Source of the DNA: an uncultured Clostridia bacterium
GTDB lineage: Bacteria > Bacillota > Clostridia > Christensenellales > Borkfalkiaceae
NCBI GenBank assembly: GCA_949290575.1
Contig: CASESJ010000001.1
Span: forward strand, 372,001 to 436,000
Direction of reading: 5' to 3'
DNA length: 64,000 nt
In this document: one piece after another, positions 52,388-61,778 of the stretch
How the letters are laid out: each line of letters starts with the position of its first letter
How positions within the stretch are numbered: position 1 is the first letter of the stretch
The notes under the pieces: model-generated
The model's database searches: none
Told to the model about the DNA's origin: nothing
What the model saw: the letters and a program-made list of their open reading frames with translations, nothing else
Made by a program: the position numbers and the translations under genes

Positions 52388-53398
52388 ATGCAGATACAGA
52401 ACACTTTGCGCGGACACACACTCTATTTTAAAAAAGAACCCGTAATCGTTGCCTCGGGCACGATTGCAGGTCCTAAAGAATGCGCGGGCGTTGTGGGCAG
52501 TTACGTCGACAAAGCCCTCTCGGACGACATGTTCGGCGAGAGCACTTTTGAAAAGGCTGAATGTAAAATGCTCTCCTACGCCATAGATACAGCCATTAAA
52601 AATTCGGCTCTCGACAGAAATCAGATTGACGTGCTCGTTTCGGGCGACCTGCTCAATCAGATAATTTCCGCCTCCTTTGCGGCAAGAGATTTCACAATAC
52701 CCTTTCTTGGCGTTTACAGTGCGTGTTCGACAATGTCGCAGAGCATAATGCTTGCGGCGGCACTCGTAAATGCAGGCTATATCAACAACGCCGTCGCCGC
52801 GACGGGCAGCCACTTCGCCTCCGCCGAGAGGCAGTACCGCTACCCCCTCGAGCAGGGCACTACCCGCCCACCTCAGTCGCAATGGACGGTCACGGGCGCG
52901 GGCGCGTGCGTCATAAGGAATAAGGGCGAAGGAGTGAAGATTGTCAACGCCACTATGGGCAGAGTTGTCGATTACGGCGTGACAGACGTAAACAATATGG
53001 GCGCGGCTATGGCTCCCGCCTGCGCTCATACCCTTATACAGCACTTCCGCGACACCCAAACTTCGCCCGAGGACTACGATCTGATACTTTCAGGCGATCT
53101 GGGCGCATTGGGAAGCAGACTTTTGAAAGATTTATGCTGGGAAAAGGGCTTTGACATCTCTTCCAATCACGTCGACTGCGGAGAAATAATCTATAAAGTC
53201 ATAGAGGATGAATTTCAGGGCGGCAGCGGCGCGGGCTGCAGCGCGGTTGTATTCAATTCTTACGTTCTTTCAAAATTGCAGGCAAAGATGTTCAAACGCG
53301 TGCTCTTCGCCGCAACGGGCGCGCTGCTTTCGACGGTGTCGTCAGGGCAAGGGGAATCTATTCCCTGCATAAGCCACGCCGTTCAGCTGGAGGTATAA
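52388..53398 (+). CDS. spoVAD: Stage V sporulation protein AD
   Basis: A 336-residue thiolase-fold protein: FKKEPVIVASGTIAGPKECAG, DVLVSGDLLNQIISASFAARDF, FLGVYSACSTMSQSIMLAA, VAATGSHFASAERQYRYPLEQGTTRPPQSQWTVTGAGA are nearly invariant in SpoVAD. It binds dipicolinic acid and forms part of the SpoVA channel loading Ca-DPA into the forespore. AAGGAT precedes the ATG. spoVAC, usually directly upstream, is not here. Confidence 0.96.
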   Translation: MQIQNTLRGHTLYFKKEPVIVASGTIAGPKECAGVVGSYVDKALSDDMFGESTFEKAECKMLSYAIDTAIKNSALDRNQIDVLVSGDLLNQIISASFAARDFTIPFLGVYSACSTMSQSIMLAAALVNAGYINNAVAATGSHFASAERQYRYPLEQGTTRPPQSQWTVTGAGACVIRNKGEGVKIVNATMGRVVDYGVTDVNNMGAAMAPACAHTLIQHFRDTQTSPEDYDLILSGDLGALGSRLLKDLCWEKGFDISSNHVDCGEIIYKVIEDEFQGGSGAGCSAVVFNSYVLSKLQAKMFKRVLFAATGALLSTVSSGQGESIPCISHAVQLEV

Positions 53399-53399
53399 T

Positions 53400-53783
53400 A
53401 TGGCAGACAAATATCTGGAAATCGTGCTTATGTTCATAAAAGCTTTCGCAGTAGGCGGGCTGATATGCACGATAGCGCAGTTTATTATAAACATAACCAA
53501 CATAACAGCCGGAAAAATTTTAGTTTATTTTATGCTTGCCGGAGTAGTTCTGACCGCAGTGGGACTGTATCAGCCCTTGGTCGAGTTTGCGGGAGCGGGC
53601 GCAACCGTGCCCATAAGCGGGTTCGGCTACCTTCTGGCAAGCGGGGCTATGAAGGGCGCGGAGAAGGGATTTTTCTACGCAGTGACTGGTTCGCTCGCCG
53701 CGGCAAGCGCGGGCGTTACCGCCGCGGTTGTATTTTCGTTTATTATGGCTCTCGTTTCGCACGCGAGAACAAAGCCGAATTAA
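53400..53783 (+). CDS. spoVAEB: Stage V sporulation protein AEB
   Basis: A 127-residue membrane protein with four helices and the conserved FAVGGLICTIAQ and GAGATVPISGFGYLLASGAMKGAEKGFFYAVTG. It is a membrane subunit of the SpoVA DPA channel, cotranscribed with spoVAD (1 nt between the stop and the ATG). Confidence 0.94.
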   Translation: MADKYLEIVLMFIKAFAVGGLICTIAQFIINITNITAGKILVYFMLAGVVLTAVGLYQPLVEFAGAGATVPISGFGYLLASGAMKGAEKGFFYAVTGSLAAASAGVTAAVVFSFIMALVSHARTKPN

Positions 53784-53793
53784 TCCACCAAAA

Positions 53794-53819
53794 AAGCGGA
53801 CGCATTGCTGCGTCCGCTT
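53794..53819. terminator. Bidirectional terminator between spoVAEB and guaB
   Basis: An 11-bp stem (AAGCGGACGCA and complement) with loop TTGC; six As precede it, giving a T tract for the leftward guaB transcript. Confidence 0.85.
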
Positions 53820-53836
53820 AATTTATTTATATATGA

Positions 53837-55345
53837 TTATTTTCTGTCTACCGAAGAGCCGTCCTTTCTTATGACGTCGTGCGCGCCGCCCTCCACTATA
53901 CTTGTTGAGGATACGAGGGTGAGTTTTGCTTTTTCCTGTAATTCCTTAATTGTAAGAGCACCGCAGTTGCACATGGTAGATTTGATTTTATTTGTTGTCA
54001 TTTCGACATTGCTCCTCAGAGAGCCCGCATAGGGCACGTAGGAGTCCACGCCCTCTTCAAACGAGAGCTTCTGTGCGCCGCCGAGGTCGTAACGCTGCCA
54101 GTTTCTCGCGCGGTTTGAGCCTTCGCCCCAGTACTCTTTGACATAGTTGCCGTTGACCATGAGTTTCTGCGTGGGGCTTTCGTCGAAGCGGGCAAAATAT
54201 CTGCCGAGCATGACGAAGTCTGCGCCCATTGCCAGAGCGAGAGTTATGTGGTGGTCGTGAACTATGCCGCCGTCCGAACATACGGGCACATAGATACCCG
54301 TCTTTTTATAGTACTCGTCGCGCGCAGCGCACACCTCTATAAGTGCGGTTGCCTGTCCGCGACCTATGCCCTTAGTCTCTCTTGTTATGCAGATTGAACC
54401 GCCGCCTATGCCGACCTTGACGAAGTCTGCGCCGCTCTCGGCAAGGAACATAAAGCCGTCTCTGTCGACAACGTTGCCCGCGCCGACTTTGACCTTATCG
54501 CCGTACTTGCCGCGGATAAATTCGAGCGTTCTCTTCTGCCATTCAGAAAAGCCTTCGGATGAGTCTATGCACAGCACGTCCACGCCTGCCTCTATGAGGG
54601 CGGGCACTCTTTCTGCATAGTCGCGCGTATTTATGCCCGCGCCGACTATATAACGCTTTTTTTCGTCGAGTATTTCATTGGGGTTGCCCTTGTGCTCGTC
54701 ATAGTCCTTTCTGAAGACGAAATACTGCATGTTGCCCTTTTCGTCGACTATGGGCAGAGCGTTGAGTTTATGCGCCCAGATTATATCGTTTGCCTCGCTG
54801 AGGGTCGTTCCGACCTTTGCGGTTATGAGCTCGGAGAGGGGCGTCATGAATTTATCTACGGGAGTACTCTTATCCATGCGGCTGACACGGTAGTCGCGAC
54901 TGGTGACAATGCCGACGAGCTTGCCGTTAGCCTTTCCGTCTTCGGTTACGGCAACTGTCGAATGTCCCGTCTTTGCCTTGAGCGCGAGTACGTCTGCAAG
55001 CGTAGAGCTGGGCGATATGTTGCTGTCGCTGACCACAAATCCCGCCTTGTAAGCCTTTACCTTGGCAACCATTGCCGCCTCGTCTTCTATCGACTGCGAA
55101 CCGTATATGAACGATACGCCGCCGCATTTTGCGAGCGCGAGCGCAAGCTCTGAACCCGAAACCGACTGCATTATTGCAGATACCATGGGAATATTCATCT
55201 CTATTGCGGGCTTTTCGCCTTTTTTGAACTTGACAAGAGGCGTTCTGAGCGACACGTTGGCAGGTATATGCTCGCTCGAGGAGTATCCCGGTATGAGAAG
55301 ATATTCGTTGAATGTATGCGAAGGTTCGTTGATGTAAGTTGCCAT
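53837..55345 (-). CDS. guaB: IMP dehydrogenase
   Basis: A 502-residue IMPDH: barrel start [31 protein letters not shown], two CBS domains (about 95-215), the active-site loop [12 protein letters not shown] with the catalytic Cys, [29 protein letters not shown], and the mobile flap ([11 protein letters not shown]). It commits IMP to GTP synthesis. The promoter at 55401-55429 gives a leader of about 50 nt with AAAGGAGAG; I see no riboswitch in it. Confidence 0.96.
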   Translation of the reverse strand: MATYINEPSHTFNEYLLIPGYSSSEHIPANVSLRTPLVKFKKGEKPAIEMNIPMVSAIMQSVSGSELALALAKCGGVSFIYGSQSIEDEAAMVAKVKAYKAGFVVSDSNISPSSTLADVLALKAKTGHSTVAVTEDGKANGKLVGIVTSRDYRVSRMDKSTPVDKFMTPLSELITAKVGTTLSEANDIIWAHKLNALPIVDEKGNMQYFVFRKDYDEHKGNPNEILDEKKRYIVGAGINTRDYAERVPALIEAGVDVLCIDSSEGFSEWQKRTLEFIRGKYGDKVKVGAGNVVDRDGFMFLAESGADFVKVGIGGGSICITRETKGIGRGQATALIEVCAARDEYYKKTGIYVPVCSDGGIVHDHHITLALAMGADFVMLGRYFARFDESPTQKLMVNGNYVKEYWGEGSNRARNWQRYDLGGAQKLSFEEGVDSYVPYAGSLRSNVEMTTNKIKSTMCNCGALTIKELQEKAKLTLVSSTSIVEGGAHDVIRKDGSSVDRK

Positions 55346-55400
55346 GAAGTACTCTCCTTTATTTATTTGCTTTAAACTTATGTACGATTATTAATTTAAG

Positions 55401-55429
55401 ATTATATCACAGCCAATTATAAATTTCAA
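55401..55429 (-). promoter_or_regulatory. guaB promoter
   Basis: On the minus strand TTGAAA (55429-55424), 17 nt, TATAAT (55406-55401). Confidence 0.75.
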
Positions 55430-55513
55430 GCAATCGGATATAAATGCCCGTAAACTTGTGATTATTTTTAAAAATAACAGCCTTTTTGATTGAATTTAAC
55501 TAAGCTTTGCCGC

Positions 55514-56884
55514 TTATCTGCCGAGCTCGCTGCCGTGTTCGGCAAAAAACGAGCGAAGCTCGCCCTTTTCCGCTCCGCCGTAATTTATTACCGCCGTCTT
55601 TTTATATTCCTCCGACGGCTTAAGCAGATAGTCTGTAAGACACTTTATTCTTACGCCCGCAGCCTCCGCCCGCTCCTTTATATACTCGTCCGAGGGCGCG
55701 TCCGGTAATTTTACCGTCAGGTGCAGTCCGCTGCCCGTATCCTTGATTTCAGTCTTGAATGGCAGCTTTGCAAGCGTTTCAAGCACCTCCTGCCTGACGC
55801 CGCGGTAGTAATTTTTCAATCTGTTTATGTGCCTTTCAAAGTACCCGCCGCCTATCATCGCCGCCAGCGTCTTCTGCTCGAAGAGCGGCACGACGTTGGC
55901 ACTTCTGCCGAACAGCTCATCGAATACGGCGAACAGCTCGTGCGGCAGAACCATATAACCTATTCTCATCGACGGCGCAAGCGTCTTTGAAAACGTGTTT
56001 ATATATATAACTCTGTCGGGACAGAGCCCCAACATACTCTGAAGAGGTTTGCCGCTCAGGCGGAATTCGCTGTCGTAGTCGTCCTCGATTATGTATGCGC
56101 CCCTCTCCCTCGCCCATTTTATGAGGCGTATTCTCTCCGCGACGGGCATTACCGCACCCGTCGGATACTGGTGAGATGGCGAAATGTGCAGGGCGTCGGC
56201 GTCAGATTTTTCCACTTCTGCGCAGTCGACGCCGTCCTCACCAACGGGAATGAATGCGCACTTTGCGCCGTTAAGGCGATATGCCGAAGAAATTTTGCCA
56301 TATCCGGGATTTTCCACGGCGAAAAGTTTGTCCCTGCCTATGAGCTGCACGACTATGCCGTAGAGATATTCCGCACCCGCGCCGACGACAATCGTATCGG
56401 CGTCGACCGACACTCCGCGCACTCTGTATAAATATGCGGCAATCTGCTCTCTGAGAGCCGCGTCGCCGCAGGCGGGAACGCGCTCCAAAAGGTGCTCGCC
56501 CTCGCCCGAGAGCACGGAGCGCATAAGCCTTGCCCAGACAGAAAACGGAAAAAGGCTCGCGGGCGGCGAACCCGACACGAGGTCAAGTGCGTACTTTTTT
56601 TGCTCAATGACCTGAGGCTGTCTGCGCGGAGAATATGTTCTTTCGCCCACGTTGGCATTTGCCACGAAGTAGCCGCTGCGCTGACGGGAATAGATATAGC
56701 CCTCGGCAAGCAGCTGTTCATATGCCGTCTGAACTGTCATGACGCTGACGCCGAGGTTCTGCGCGAGCGCGCGCTTGGACGGAAGTTTTTCGCCGCAGGC
56801 AAGCTTGCCCTTTAATATATCTTCACGTATTGCGCTGTACAGCGCGTAGTATTTATTTTTATCGCCAAGTTCGTATGTAAGCAT
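55514..56884 (-). CDS. MocR/PdxR-type regulator: GntR winged helix fused to an aminotransferase-like domain
   Basis: A 456-residue protein: GntR-type DNA-binding domain (10-75; CGEKLPSKRALAQNLGVSVMTVQTAYEQLLAEGYI) and a fold-type I aminotransferase domain with SPSHQYPTGAVMP, IEDDYDSEFR and the PLP-binding lysine in NTFSKTLAPSMRIGY. Such proteins sense PLP or an amino-acid derivative. No vitamin B6 gene is nearby, so the target is unknown. The ATG at 56884 follows AAAAGG; a long inverted repeat overlaps the promoter. Confidence 0.92.
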   Translation of the reverse strand: MLTYELGDKNKYYALYSAIREDILKGKLACGEKLPSKRALAQNLGVSVMTVQTAYEQLLAEGYIYSRQRSGYFVANANVGERTYSPRRQPQVIEQKKYALDLVSGSPPASLFPFSVWARLMRSVLSGEGEHLLERVPACGDAALREQIAAYLYRVRGVSVDADTIVVGAGAEYLYGIVVQLIGRDKLFAVENPGYGKISSAYRLNGAKCAFIPVGEDGVDCAEVEKSDADALHISPSHQYPTGAVMPVAERIRLIKWARERGAYIIEDDYDSEFRLSGKPLQSMLGLCPDRVIYINTFSKTLAPSMRIGYMVLPHELFAVFDELFGRSANVVPLFEQKTLAAMIGGGYFERHINRLKNYYRGVRQEVLETLAKLPFKTEIKDTGSGLHLTVKLPDAPSDEYIKERAEAAGVRIKCLTDYLLKPSEEYKKTAVINYGGAEKGELRSFFAEHGSELGR

Positions 56885-56901
56885 AACTCTACCTTTTCTC
56901 A

Positions 56902-56930
56902 ATTTTATCACAGTCCGCCCTTGCGCGCAA
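56902..56930 (-). promoter_or_regulatory. Promoter of the MocR gene
   Basis: On the minus strand TTGCGC (56930-56925), 17 nt, TAAAAT (56907-56902), with TGTGA just before the -10 box. Confidence 0.55.
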
Positions 56931-56954
56931 CTGATACTGTAGATTTGATAAAAT
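56902..56954. repeat. Inverted repeat flanking the MocR promoter, candidate autoregulatory site
   Basis: ATTTTATCA (56902-56910) and TGATAAAAT (56946-56954) are perfect 9-bp inverted copies separated by 35 nt. One arm contains the -10 box and the other lies upstream of the -35. Two-arm sites of this kind suit dimeric MocR regulators; function is inferred. Confidence 0.5.
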
Positions 56955-56979
56955 TGCACATACCAGAAATGATGAGAAA

Positions 56980-57010
56980 GCGGCGGGCGCACAGATTGTG
57001 CGCCCGCCGC
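56980..57010 (-). terminator. icd terminator
   Basis: A perfect 13-bp GC stem (GCGGCGGGCGCAC and complement) with loop of 5 nt lies 10 nt after the icd stop; the T tract (TTTCTC) is weak. Confidence 0.7.
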
Positions 57011-57020
57011 AGCGAACTAT

Positions 57021-58226
57021 TTACAATTTTTCTGCAATTTTTTTGAGGAACTGTCTGCTGTCGAGCTTTACTGGTGTTACACCCTCGCGGTTGAACATGG
57101 GAATGAGGTCGCCCGTCATGTAGCCGCTTTCTATCGTTTCGATAGTGGCTTTTTCGAGCTTAGCGGCAAAATCGCAAAGTGCAGTGTTCCCGTCAAGCTC
57201 GCCGCGCTTTGCGAGCGCGCCCGTCCATGCCCAGATGGTTGCAACAGAGTTTGTCGAGGTCGTTTCGCCCTTGAGGTGTCTGTAGTAGTGTCTCGTGACC
57301 GTGCCGTGCGCCGCCTCGAACTCGTACTTGCCGTCGGGCGAGACAAGTACCGAACTCATCATGCCGAGAGAGCCGTAAGCCGTTGCGACCATGTCGCTCA
57401 TTACGTCGCCGTCGTAGTTCTTGCACGCCCAGAGCACTCCTCCCTCGCTGCGAACTATACGCGCGACGATATCGTCAATGAGAGTGTACATGAACTCAAT
57501 GCCGAGCTCATCGAAGCGAGCCTTGTATTCTTCGTTGAAAATTTCGTTGAAGATATCCTTGAAGCGGTGGTCATAGGTCTTGGAAATGGTATCTTTCGCG
57601 CCGAACCACACGGATATTTTATGCTCTAAGGCATAGTTGAAACAGCTGCGGGCAAAGGATGCAATGGAAGCGTCAAGGTTATGAACGCCCTGCACTATGC
57701 CGTCGGATGTAAAATCGTGTATGCAGCTGCGGCGGACCTCTTTGCCGTCCTTATCGCAGATGACGAGGTACGCGCTCTGACCCTTCTCCACCCTGTCCTC
57801 GACAGAATTATAAATATCGCCGTAGGCGTGACGTGCCAGCACTATGGGCTTTTTCCAGCCCGGAACGTAGGGCGTTATGCCCTTTGCAAGTATGGGCGCA
57901 CGGAAGACTGTGCCGTCCAGAATGCGACGGATTGTGCCGTTGGGGCTCTTCCACATCTTTTTGAGTTTATATTCCTCAACCCTCTGCGCATTGGGAGTGA
58001 TGGTTGCGCACTTTACCGCAACTCCCCACTTCTTGGTAGCCTCGGCTGCGGCAATCGTTACCTTGTCGTCCGTTCTGTCGCGTTCGGGAAGTCCGAGGTC
58101 GTAATATTCGGTTCTGAGCTCGACATACGGCTCTATCAGTATCTCCTTTATCCAGCCCCACAGAACGCGCGTCATTTCGTCGCCGTCCATCTCTACTATC
58201 GGGTTGGTCATGCGTATTTTATCCAT
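57021..58226 (-). CDS. icd: NADP-dependent isocitrate dehydrogenase, type II (eukaryote-like)
   Basis: A 401-residue homodimeric-type [68 protein letters not shown] and the coenzyme region [15 protein letters not shown], which is that of the NADP-specific type II enzymes. It is unlike the 416-residue E. coli type. It makes 2-oxoglutarate and NADPH. GAGAGG precedes the ATG. It stands downstream of ddl with 34 nt between. Confidence 0.95.
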   Translation of the reverse strand: MDKIRMTNPIVEMDGDEMTRVLWGWIKEILIEPYVELRTEYYDLGLPERDRTDDKVTIAAAEATKKWGVAVKCATITPNAQRVEEYKLKKMWKSPNGTIRRILDGTVFRAPILAKGITPYVPGWKKPIVLARHAYGDIYNSVEDRVEKGQSAYLVICDKDGKEVRRSCIHDFTSDGIVQGVHNLDASIASFARSCFNYALEHKISVWFGAKDTISKTYDHRFKDIFNEIFNEEYKARFDELGIEFMYTLIDDIVARIVRSEGGVLWACKNYDGDVMSDMVATAYGSLGMMSSVLVSPDGKYEFEAAHGTVTRHYYRHLKGETTSTNSVATIWAWTGALAKRGELDGNTALCDFAAKLEKATIETIESGYMTGDLIPMFNREGVTPVKLDSRQFLKKIAEKL

Positions 58227-58260
58227 CAGATACCTCTCTTTTTTATAGGTTGGTTATCTG

Positions 58261-59361
58261 TTATTTTACTATATTGCCGCCAATCTTGCAACTGTTTGAC
58301 ACAAAATTATTGATTATACCCGTATTTATGACGCGCTTTTTTGCCTGCTCCCGCATACGCCTTTTTGCGTCGTCGACGAGCGACATGAGTATATCGTAAA
58401 AGGCGTTCCAGCCCTCCGACAACAGATAGTATGAAAGCGAACCGGGCACAGTGTTTACCTCCGAAAGCCAGACCGTCCCGCCCTCGAGAATGTAGTCGAA
58501 GCGCACTATCCCGCTCATCTTCAGCGCGCCATAGACGCTCTTAGTGGTATCGCGGATTTTATCAGATATTTCCTCCGCTATGCGCGCGGGGAAGACCCTC
58601 TCGCCCGCGCCCGAATATTTATCGTCGTAACTTAAGATATCCCCGCAGGTTACAGCCTCTTCGCAGGGCGAAACTATAACCTCCTCTCCGACAGAATAGG
58701 CGGCGCAGTTTATCTCGCGCCTGTCTGTGACGCACCGCTCGACAATGACCGCGCCGTCCAGCTCGAATGCGGCGGCGAGTGCCTGCCTCAGTTCCTCCTC
58801 GTCGTCCGCCCGCACTACGCCTATGCTCGAACCGAGCGTGCACGGCTTTACCATTACGGGAAAGTCAAGGCTCATATCGTCATTTTCGCTCGTCAAAAGC
58901 TCAAACGGCAGCGTGCTAACGCCCAGACCCGCAAGAGCGATTTTTGTGAGGTATTTATCTATAAAGAGCGAACTTTCGAACACCGAGGACGAGGCGAGCG
59001 GAATGCCTAAAGCGGCGCAAAGTCCGCTTATGCCGCCGCCCTCGCCCCAGCCGCCGTGACAGCAGTTTATGGCGCAGCCGATATTAACCTCTCTCCTGAT
59101 TTTGCCTCGCGAGGACAGAAGATATATACTTTTTTCAGCAAACGCCGCCCTCTGCGAGCGCGGCAGCGCGCCGTTTTTATATCCCTTTATGTCGGCAAGT
59201 TCGCCGCCCGCATAAAATTTTCCCTCCTGCGTTATATATACCGGCAGGACGTTTTCGCCCCTCGCCTTGAGCACGTTGCAGGTCATCGTGCCCGTCAATA
59301 CAGAAATTTCGTTCTCGCTCGAGACGCCGCCGAAAAAGACAGCGATTGCTCCGTCGGTCAT
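58261..59361 (-). CDS. ddl: D-alanine-D-alanine ligase
   Basis: A 366-residue ATP-grasp ligase: VFFGGVSSENEISVLTG, CCHGGWGEGGGISGLCAALGIP, FPVMVKPCTLGSSIGV, FDYILEGGTVWLSEVNTVPGSLSYYL. The C-terminal 30 residues after the catalytic domain are basic and extra. It makes the D-Ala-D-Ala used by MurF, encoded just upstream. The ATG at 59361 has GGAGG 9 nt upstream; the longer frame starts inside that site. Confidence 0.94.
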   Translation of the reverse strand: MTDGAIAVFFGGVSSENEISVLTGTMTCNVLKARGENVLPVYITQEGKFYAGGELADIKGYKNGALPRSQRAAFAEKSIYLLSSRGKIRREVNIGCAINCCHGGWGEGGGISGLCAALGIPLASSSVFESSLFIDKYLTKIALAGLGVSTLPFELLTSENDDMSLDFPVMVKPCTLGSSIGVVRADDEEELRQALAAAFELDGAVIVERCVTDRREINCAAYSVGEEVIVSPCEEAVTCGDILSYDDKYSGAGERVFPARIAEEISDKIRDTTKSVYGALKMSGIVRFDYILEGGTVWLSEVNTVPGSLSYYLLSEGWNAFYDILMSLVDDAKRRMREQAKKRVINTGIINNFVSNSCKIGGNIVK

Positions 59362-59423
59362 AAAAAAACACCTCCGCAAAAAAATTTTCTGCTTTGGTGT
59401 TTTAAAGTTTTTCTTTATGTCAG

Positions 59424-61028
59424 TCAGTTGTAGATATCGGGCAGGTCATTGAGAAAGAGCACCGTATCGCCCTTCTGCACTATCTTAGAAATTTCGCTTT
59501 CGGCGTCGAGCAGCGTCTTTACCATTATAAGTTTATCGGCGTCGCCGCCTGCGTCGAGATAGCCCTGCTTTACATAGCCCACAAGAGTATCTCCAACAAG
59601 AATTATGTGGTCGAGCCCCACAAGCTTTGCGCCGAGCGCGGCGTTTTCCTCTGTGTCGAGCACGCCGAGTTCTACAAGTCCCGGGGTGACTACCGTCTTT
59701 GAACCGTTGAAGGTCTTAAGCACGTTGACAGCCGCCTCCGCGCCCTTTATGTTGGCGTTGTAGCCGTCGTCGATTATATTTATGCCGCCGCTCCTGATAA
59801 GCTGCAGGCGGTGTTCGATGAAGTCAAGTTTTTCGATTGCCTCGGCTATATCCTGTATGCTAACGCCCATTTCATATGCGCAGAGCGCGCACAGACCTAT
59901 GTTGCGTGCGGCGTGTTCGCCCAGAAGTTTTGTATGAACTCTGTGCTTTTCGCCGCCGAGCAAAAGCGAAAACGTCGTGCCGTCGCAATCGCTGACTATA
60001 TCGCTCACGCAGTCGCACTTTACCTTTTTGCAGTCGTATTTTTCAAACAGCTCAAAACAGTCGTCTGCAATGAACGCGCACTCCTTGGTTGCCTGAAGAA
60101 TTTCGCCCTTGCCCGCAACTATATTTTCCATAGTGTGGAAACTTTCGAGGTGCTGGGCGCATATGCCCGTAATAATTGAGTAATCGGGCGGACAGATTTC
60201 GCACAGCTGCGCTATATCGCCGACGTGACGCGCACCCATTTCGGCTATGAACACGTCAAACTTTTCAAGCTCGTTTGAGTTTATCGTCATTGAAATGCCG
60301 AGGGGCGTATTGTGCGAACGGGGCGTTGAGAGCACTTTATACTTCGGCGAGAGCAGCTGAGCGAGGATGATTTTAGTACTCGTCTTGCCGTAGCTGCCCG
60401 TTATGCCTATTATTTTAAGGTCTTCTGCCGCCGCGAGCTTAGCCTTTGCCTTTCTGACATATGAGGCGTTGCGGGGCACTTCGTAAATTTTAATGAGACT
60501 GTTGCCGAGACAGACGAGCGGAACGAGCAACAGAGGCAATACCGCCAGAGGCACATACCTCATTGCCGTAAACAGCGCGTTGCCGCAGCAGTAGTCTGCG
60601 AAGTTCAGAAGAGTTACGAACAGATAGGAAACTATCGCTGAAACCAGCCAGACCGAAGCCATTAGCCTTGCAAACCTAGGCGTGAGCGTTGCGGGGCTGC
60701 GAAGAGACAGGCGGTTGTCTGCGTAAATGTAAATTATGTAGAATATTACAAATCCCGCAAGACTGATTATCGCCGACCACTCGCCCGCAAACGAAAAGGC
60801 AAGCGAAAGCACGGCGGACGTAAGAAAACAACATATCGCAAGCAGAAGATGTCTGCCGAGCGTAAGGTTATTTTTCTTGCGCGTCCACTCTATAAGTTTT
60901 TTGTTTGAATACAGGCAGGACTGAAGAATGCCCAGAAGTTTTGCCGACGACAAGAGCATTGCCAGCGAAAAAAACAGGGCGATTGCCACGCATTCTATTG
61001 TCTTTTCGACAGATATGAATATTCCCAT
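59424..61028 (-). CDS. Membrane-anchored Mur ligase, MurF-like
   Basis: A 534-residue protein. The first about 190 residues hold around five transmembrane helices in place of the usual MurF N-terminal substrate domain. Then comes a Mur ligase core: ATP loop GITGSYGKTSTK, TPRSHNTPLGI, EMGARHVGDIAQLCEI, and the C-terminal HRLQLI...IIDDGYNANIKGAEAAVNVL, where DDxYNAN is the MurF hallmark. It probably adds D-Ala-D-Ala to UDP-MurNAc-tripeptide at the membrane; direct ddl linkage supports this. Whether it is the sole MurF cannot be seen. GGAGG precedes the ATG. Confidence 0.88.
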   Translation of the reverse strand: MGIFISVEKTIECVAIALFFSLAMLLSSAKLLGILQSCLYSNKKLIEWTRKKNNLTLGRHLLLAICCFLTSAVLSLAFSFAGEWSAIISLAGFVIFYIIYIYADNRLSLRSPATLTPRFARLMASVWLVSAIVSYLFVTLLNFADYCCGNALFTAMRYVPLAVLPLLLVPLVCLGNSLIKIYEVPRNASYVRKAKAKLAAAEDLKIIGITGSYGKTSTKIILAQLLSPKYKVLSTPRSHNTPLGISMTINSNELEKFDVFIAEMGARHVGDIAQLCEICPPDYSIITGICAQHLESFHTMENIVAGKGEILQATKECAFIADDCFELFEKYDCKKVKCDCVSDIVSDCDGTTFSLLLGGEKHRVHTKLLGEHAARNIGLCALCAYEMGVSIQDIAEAIEKLDFIEHRLQLIRSGGINIIDDGYNANIKGAEAAVNVLKTFNGSKTVVTPGLVELGVLDTEENAALGAKLVGLDHIILVGDTLVGYVKQGYLDAGGDADKLIMVKTLLDAESEISKIVQKGDTVLFLNDLPDIYN

Positions 61029-61751
61029 TTATTCCTCCGTAAGGAATTTTAAAACTCTGTTGTTGAAGATCGCGGCATTTTCGCAAAAGCAGAAATGCCC
61101 GCCTTTTAAAACTTCCAGCTTACTGCCCGCTATGCAGGCGTTAAATATTTTACCCTCTTCCCCCGGCGGCGTGACGCCGTCGTCCTCGCCGTAGATTAAA
61201 AGAGTGCGGCATCTGACCTTCCGCGCGCACGCGCGCAGGTCTTCGTTCACTATCTTCTTATAGCTCTCTTTCATCAAAGGCGAAAGAGCACGGTATTCCT
61301 CGCTGCCGAAATGCCTTTCGGCAAATGCGGGAAATATCCTCTTTACCGCCCTGTATGCCGCAACTTTACGATTATACGCCCTCGTGCGCTCCTTTACAAG
61401 CCCCGCTCCGCCCGTTATCACCAGTCGGTCGCAGAGCCCGCGCTCCGAAAGCAATTTGAATGCCACTCTCGCGCCGAACGAATGGGCGACGATATGCGGT
61501 CTCTGAACACAGGTTTCTGAAATAAATTTATTCAGCCAGTCGGCGTAATCGCCCACCGACCACGCCTCCTGCAATGCCGCGGACTGACCGAACCCCGGAA
61601 AATCGGGCGCAATCGCTTTAAATCCCGCAGACGCAAAATAGCGCGTCTGATAATAGAACGATTTCCCGTCCGACATATAGCCGTGAAGAAAGACTATCTC
61701 TTTGCCTTTGCCGCAGACGTCGCAGCCGACGTATCTTCCGTCGATTAATAT
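61029..61751 (-). CDS. Alpha/beta hydrolase with probable non-canonical AUA start
   Basis: A 240-residue hydrolase if read from the ATA at 61751. Conserved features: oxyanion strand VFLHG (residues 20-24), DFPGFGQS, nucleophile Ser in AHSFGA (AHSxG rather than GHSxG), Asp in YGEDDGVTP and His in KGGHFCF. The first ATG (61676) would remove the VFLHG strand, which the fold needs. No ATG, GTG or TTG exists upstream in frame before the rimI stop, but GGGAGG is placed 9 nt before the ATA. It lies between rimI and murF-like in one operon. Substrate unknown. Confidence 0.75.
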   Translation of the reverse strand: MLIDGRYVGCDVCGKGKEIVFLHGYMSDGKSFYYQTRYFASAGFKAIAPDFPGFGQSAALQEAWSVGDYADWLNKFISETCVQRPHIVAHSFGARVAFKLLSERGLCDRLVITGGAGLVKERTRAYNRKVAAYRAVKRIFPAFAERHFGSEEYRALSPLMKESYKKIVNEDLRACARKVRCRTLLIYGEDDGVTPPGEEGKIFNACIAGSKLEVLKGGHFCFCENAAIFNNRVLKFLTEE

Positions 61752-61778
61752 AGGACTATGCCTCCCTCTGAAGATTTT

